Shown one piece after another: positions 5,380 through 6,900 of a stretch of DNA of 6,900 bases; within the stretch, counting starts at the first letter, position 1; each line of letters starts with the position of its first letter. This DNA is from CALVJJ01 sp045538425 (lineage in GTDB: Bacteria > Bacillota > Clostridia > Christensenellales > UBA1242), in NCBI GenBank assembly GCA_045538425.1, contig JAZSRJ010000071.1, forward strand, positions 1 through 6,900, written 5' to 3'. The notes under the pieces are model-generated. The model made no database searches and had not been told where the DNA came from. It saw nothing but the letters and a program-made list of their open reading frames with translations. The translations under genes and the position numbers were made by a program.

Positions 5380-6015
5380 ATGAAGACAGCAAATGTAATT
5401 AGAATATCGTATAATGCAAAAAGTGTGATTGGAAAATGGTTTAGAGAATATAAAGGATATGTTATCTTTTTTAGTATCATTGCGCTTTTAGGATTTGTAA
5501 CAGGAATTATGACTGCAGTAAAATTGGGTAAAGATTTGGAAGTGGATCATTTGCCGAGCAAAGCTATTAGATTGATTATGGACAATCCTAAAAATAATTG
5601 GGGATATTTTGTTCAGCAATTATTATCTTTAACTATTATGATTGTTGTTTTTATGTTTTGTCAATTCCATCCAATAATGATCTTGGTAGATGTTTTATTG
5701 ATAGTGTATCATTTTTATTGTTTTGGTTTTTGCTTTTTAGGGATTATTTTGATTCATACCATTGTTGGATTCTTGAATGTAATTATTTTTATATTCCCAT
5801 TTCATTTGTGTTTTGGTTGGATCTTGGTCCTGATACTTGCTATTGGGTACAAACAATGTAAAGTGGTGAAAAGGTTTGGAAAACTTTCACATTGTCATAC
5901 TTCAAAAAAAGATAATAAGTGGATTGTGATCATACTAGTTGCTTTGATGTTGGTGTTGTTGTTGATCCAAACATTGTTATTGCCTTTAGTGTCTATTACA
6001 ATTATTAATGTTTAA
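5380..6015 (+). CDS. spoIIM: SpoIIM-like stage II sporulation membrane protein
   Basis: This is a 211-residue polytopic membrane protein; B. subtilis SpoIIM is 214 residues. Hydrophobic segments lie at about 27-46, 81-97, 99-125, 128-155 and 180-204, with a soluble loop at 48-78 and a basic loop rich in Lys and His at 157-180. A glycine-bearing first helix (LLGFVTGIM) and the GFLNVIIFIFPFHL segment (130-143) resemble the SpoIIM/DUF95 pattern, but identity is low. SpoIIM forms the mother-cell DMP complex with SpoIID and SpoIIP that remodels septal peptidoglycan during engulfment. In B. subtilis spoIIM lies upstream of dacF with a few genes between; here dacF follows by 49 bases, which strengthens the call. 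I chose ATG 5380 because AAGGGA (5367-5372) lies 7 bases upstream; an in-frame TTG at 5341 would sit in the terminator T-run. It could also be a lineage-specific membrane protein. Confidence 0.6.
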   Translation: MKTANVIRISYNAKSVIGKWFREYKGYVIFFSIIALLGFVTGIMTAVKLGKDLEVDHLPSKAIRLIMDNPKNNWGYFVQQLLSLTIMIVVFMFCQFHPIMILVDVLLIVYHFYCFGFCFLGIILIHTIVGFLNVIIFIFPFHLCFGWILVLILAIGYKQCKVVKRFGKLSHCHTSKKDNKWIVIILVALMLVLLLIQTLLLPLVSITIINV

Positions 6016-6038
6016 TACATATTTTTCTAACATTGATG

Positions 6039-6058
6039 CATCCTACTTAAAAAGGATG
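6039..6058 (+). promoter_or_regulatory. Small hairpin overlapping the dacF ribosome site
   Basis: CATCCT (6039-6044) pairs with AGGATG (6053-6058) around an 8-base loop. The 3' arm contains AGGA (6053-6056), the probable dacF ribosome site, 8 bases before ATG 6065. There is no T-run, so it is not a terminator. It could reduce translation of dacF, but six pairs around a loop this size make a weak structure. Confidence 0.35.
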
Positions 6059-6064
6059 GTAGTT

Positions 6065-6900
6065 ATGAAAAAAATAATAACAGTAGTCATTTTATTTGCT
6101 TTAGTCACAATTTTTACGGTAACCAATCGTAGTATGGTATTAGCAGAAGAAATGCAAGGATTTACAAGTGATAGTTATATTTTAATCGATGCAGATAGTG
6201 GGACAGTCTTAACTTCTCACAATGCGCAAAAGAAGATGCCTGTTGCAAGTATTTGCAAACTAATGACCACTTTGCTAACGTTGGAAAAAATAGAAGAAGG
6301 TAGTCTTTCTTTAGAGGATAAGGTTGTAGCAAGCGAATATGCTTGCAGCATGGAAGGGTCTCAAGCCTTTTTGGATGCTGGAATGGAATATTGCGTTGGG
6401 GATTTGTTAAAGAGTGTAGTAGTGGCTAGCGCAAATGATAGCAGTGTTGTATTGGCAGAATTGATTGCTGGTACAGAACAAAATTTTACAAAAATGATGA
6501 ATGAAAAAGCTTCGTTTTTGGGTATGAGTAACACACTATATGGTAATTCCAATGGTTTGCCATCATTGCAACAATATAGTACAGCTGAAGATACGGCAAT
6601 CCTCTTAAAAGAAATCAATCAGTACGAGTTGTATCATACGTATAGCAAGATTTGGATGGATGAGTTGGTGCATCCTAGCGGGCGCGTTACAGAATTGGTT
6701 AATACCAATCGATTAATTCGATATTATGATAAGTGTATATCTGGAAAAACTGGCTTTACAGATGAGGCAGGATACTGTCTTGCAAGTATGGCAAGTAATC
6801 AAGATTTGGATTTGATTGCTGTTGTACTTCATTGTGATGAAATCCAAGATAGATTTAATGAAAGTGTTCAATTGTACAATTATGGATTCAACAATTTTTA
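6065..6900 (+). CDS. dacF: D-alanyl-D-alanine carboxypeptidase, DacF-type (partial, 3' end outside window)
   Basis: The frame stays open to the right edge, giving 278 residues of a protein that is usually about 380-390. A signal peptide is visible at 1-27, with likely cleavage after VLA27. The three penicillin-binding motifs of peptidase family S11 are present: SxxK as Ser62-Ile-Cys-Lys65, SxN as Ser122-Ala-Asn124, and KTG at 228-230 followed by the family-typical FTDEAGYCLAS. The enzyme removes the terminal D-alanine from peptidoglycan stem peptides outside the membrane, limiting cross-linking. The usual C-terminal domain lies beyond the edge. The call as DacF rather than DacA/DacB rests mainly on the sporulation neighbourhood. 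It may be co-transcribed with the spoIIM-like gene: the gap is 49 bases with no terminator. Confidence 0.9.
   Translation, partial: MKKIITVVILFALVTIFTVTNRSMVLAEEMQGFTSDSYILIDADSGTVLTSHNAQKKMPVASICKLMTTLLTLEKIEEGSLSLEDKVVASEYACSMEGSQAFLDAGMEYCVGDLLKSVVVASANDSSVVLAELIAGTEQNFTKMMNEKASFLGMSNTLYGNSNGLPSLQQYSTAEDTAILLKEINQYELYHTYSKIWMDELVHPSGRVTELVNTNRLIRYYDKCISGKTGFTDEAGYCLASMASNQDLDLIAVVLHCDEIQDRFNESVQLYNYGFNNF

Overview
This window comes from a low-GC, endospore-forming Firmicute. It carries the conserved block argR–recN–spoIVB–spo0A, with a spoIIM-like gene and a dacF-type carboxypeptidase gene after it. All genes read on the + strand. The AT-rich intergenic regions and divergence from Bacillus and Clostridium make me lean towards an Erysipelotrichia-like lineage. 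That placement is an inference only.

Layout. The C-terminus of what looks like prolyl-tRNA synthetase (1-123) ends at a strong intrinsic terminator. The argR leader follows, with four tandem ARG-box-like operators overlapping a good sigma-A promoter. argR (341-793) ends in a terminator that starts inside its own last codons. recN (898-2619) has its own promoter and a LexA/SOS-box-like operator. Between recN and spoIVB, a terminator-like hairpin carries the spoIVB Shine-Dalgarno sequence in its 3' arm. spoIVB (2676-3896) encodes the PDZ/S55 signalling protease. Next is an unrecognised 150-residue gene (3957-4409) preceded by a perfect Spo0A box. An AT-rich region with four TTTGTAAAA-type repeats and a near-ideal sigma-A promoter precedes spo0A (4567-5310), which ends at a terminator. 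The spoIIM-like membrane protein gene (5380-6015) and the 5' part of dacF (6065 to the edge) may form one transcript. No gene-free stretch exceeds 300 bases.

How the genes fit together. Spo0A starts sporulation, SpoIVB signals from forespore to mother cell, SpoIIM acts in engulfment and cortex-stage peptidoglycan remodelling, and DacF trims peptidoglycan stem peptides. ArgR and RecN are housekeeping functions (arginine control, double-strand break repair) that commonly sit beside spoIVB/spo0A.

Main surprise. Spo0A keeps the C-terminal DNA-binding domain and the phosphoacceptor-position aspartate, but its receiver domain has lost the metal-binding acidic pair, the switch threonine and the invariant lysine. 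This suggests a Spo0A not controlled by an ordinary phosphorelay. The unknown gene and repeats just upstream are the best candidates for associated regulatory parts.
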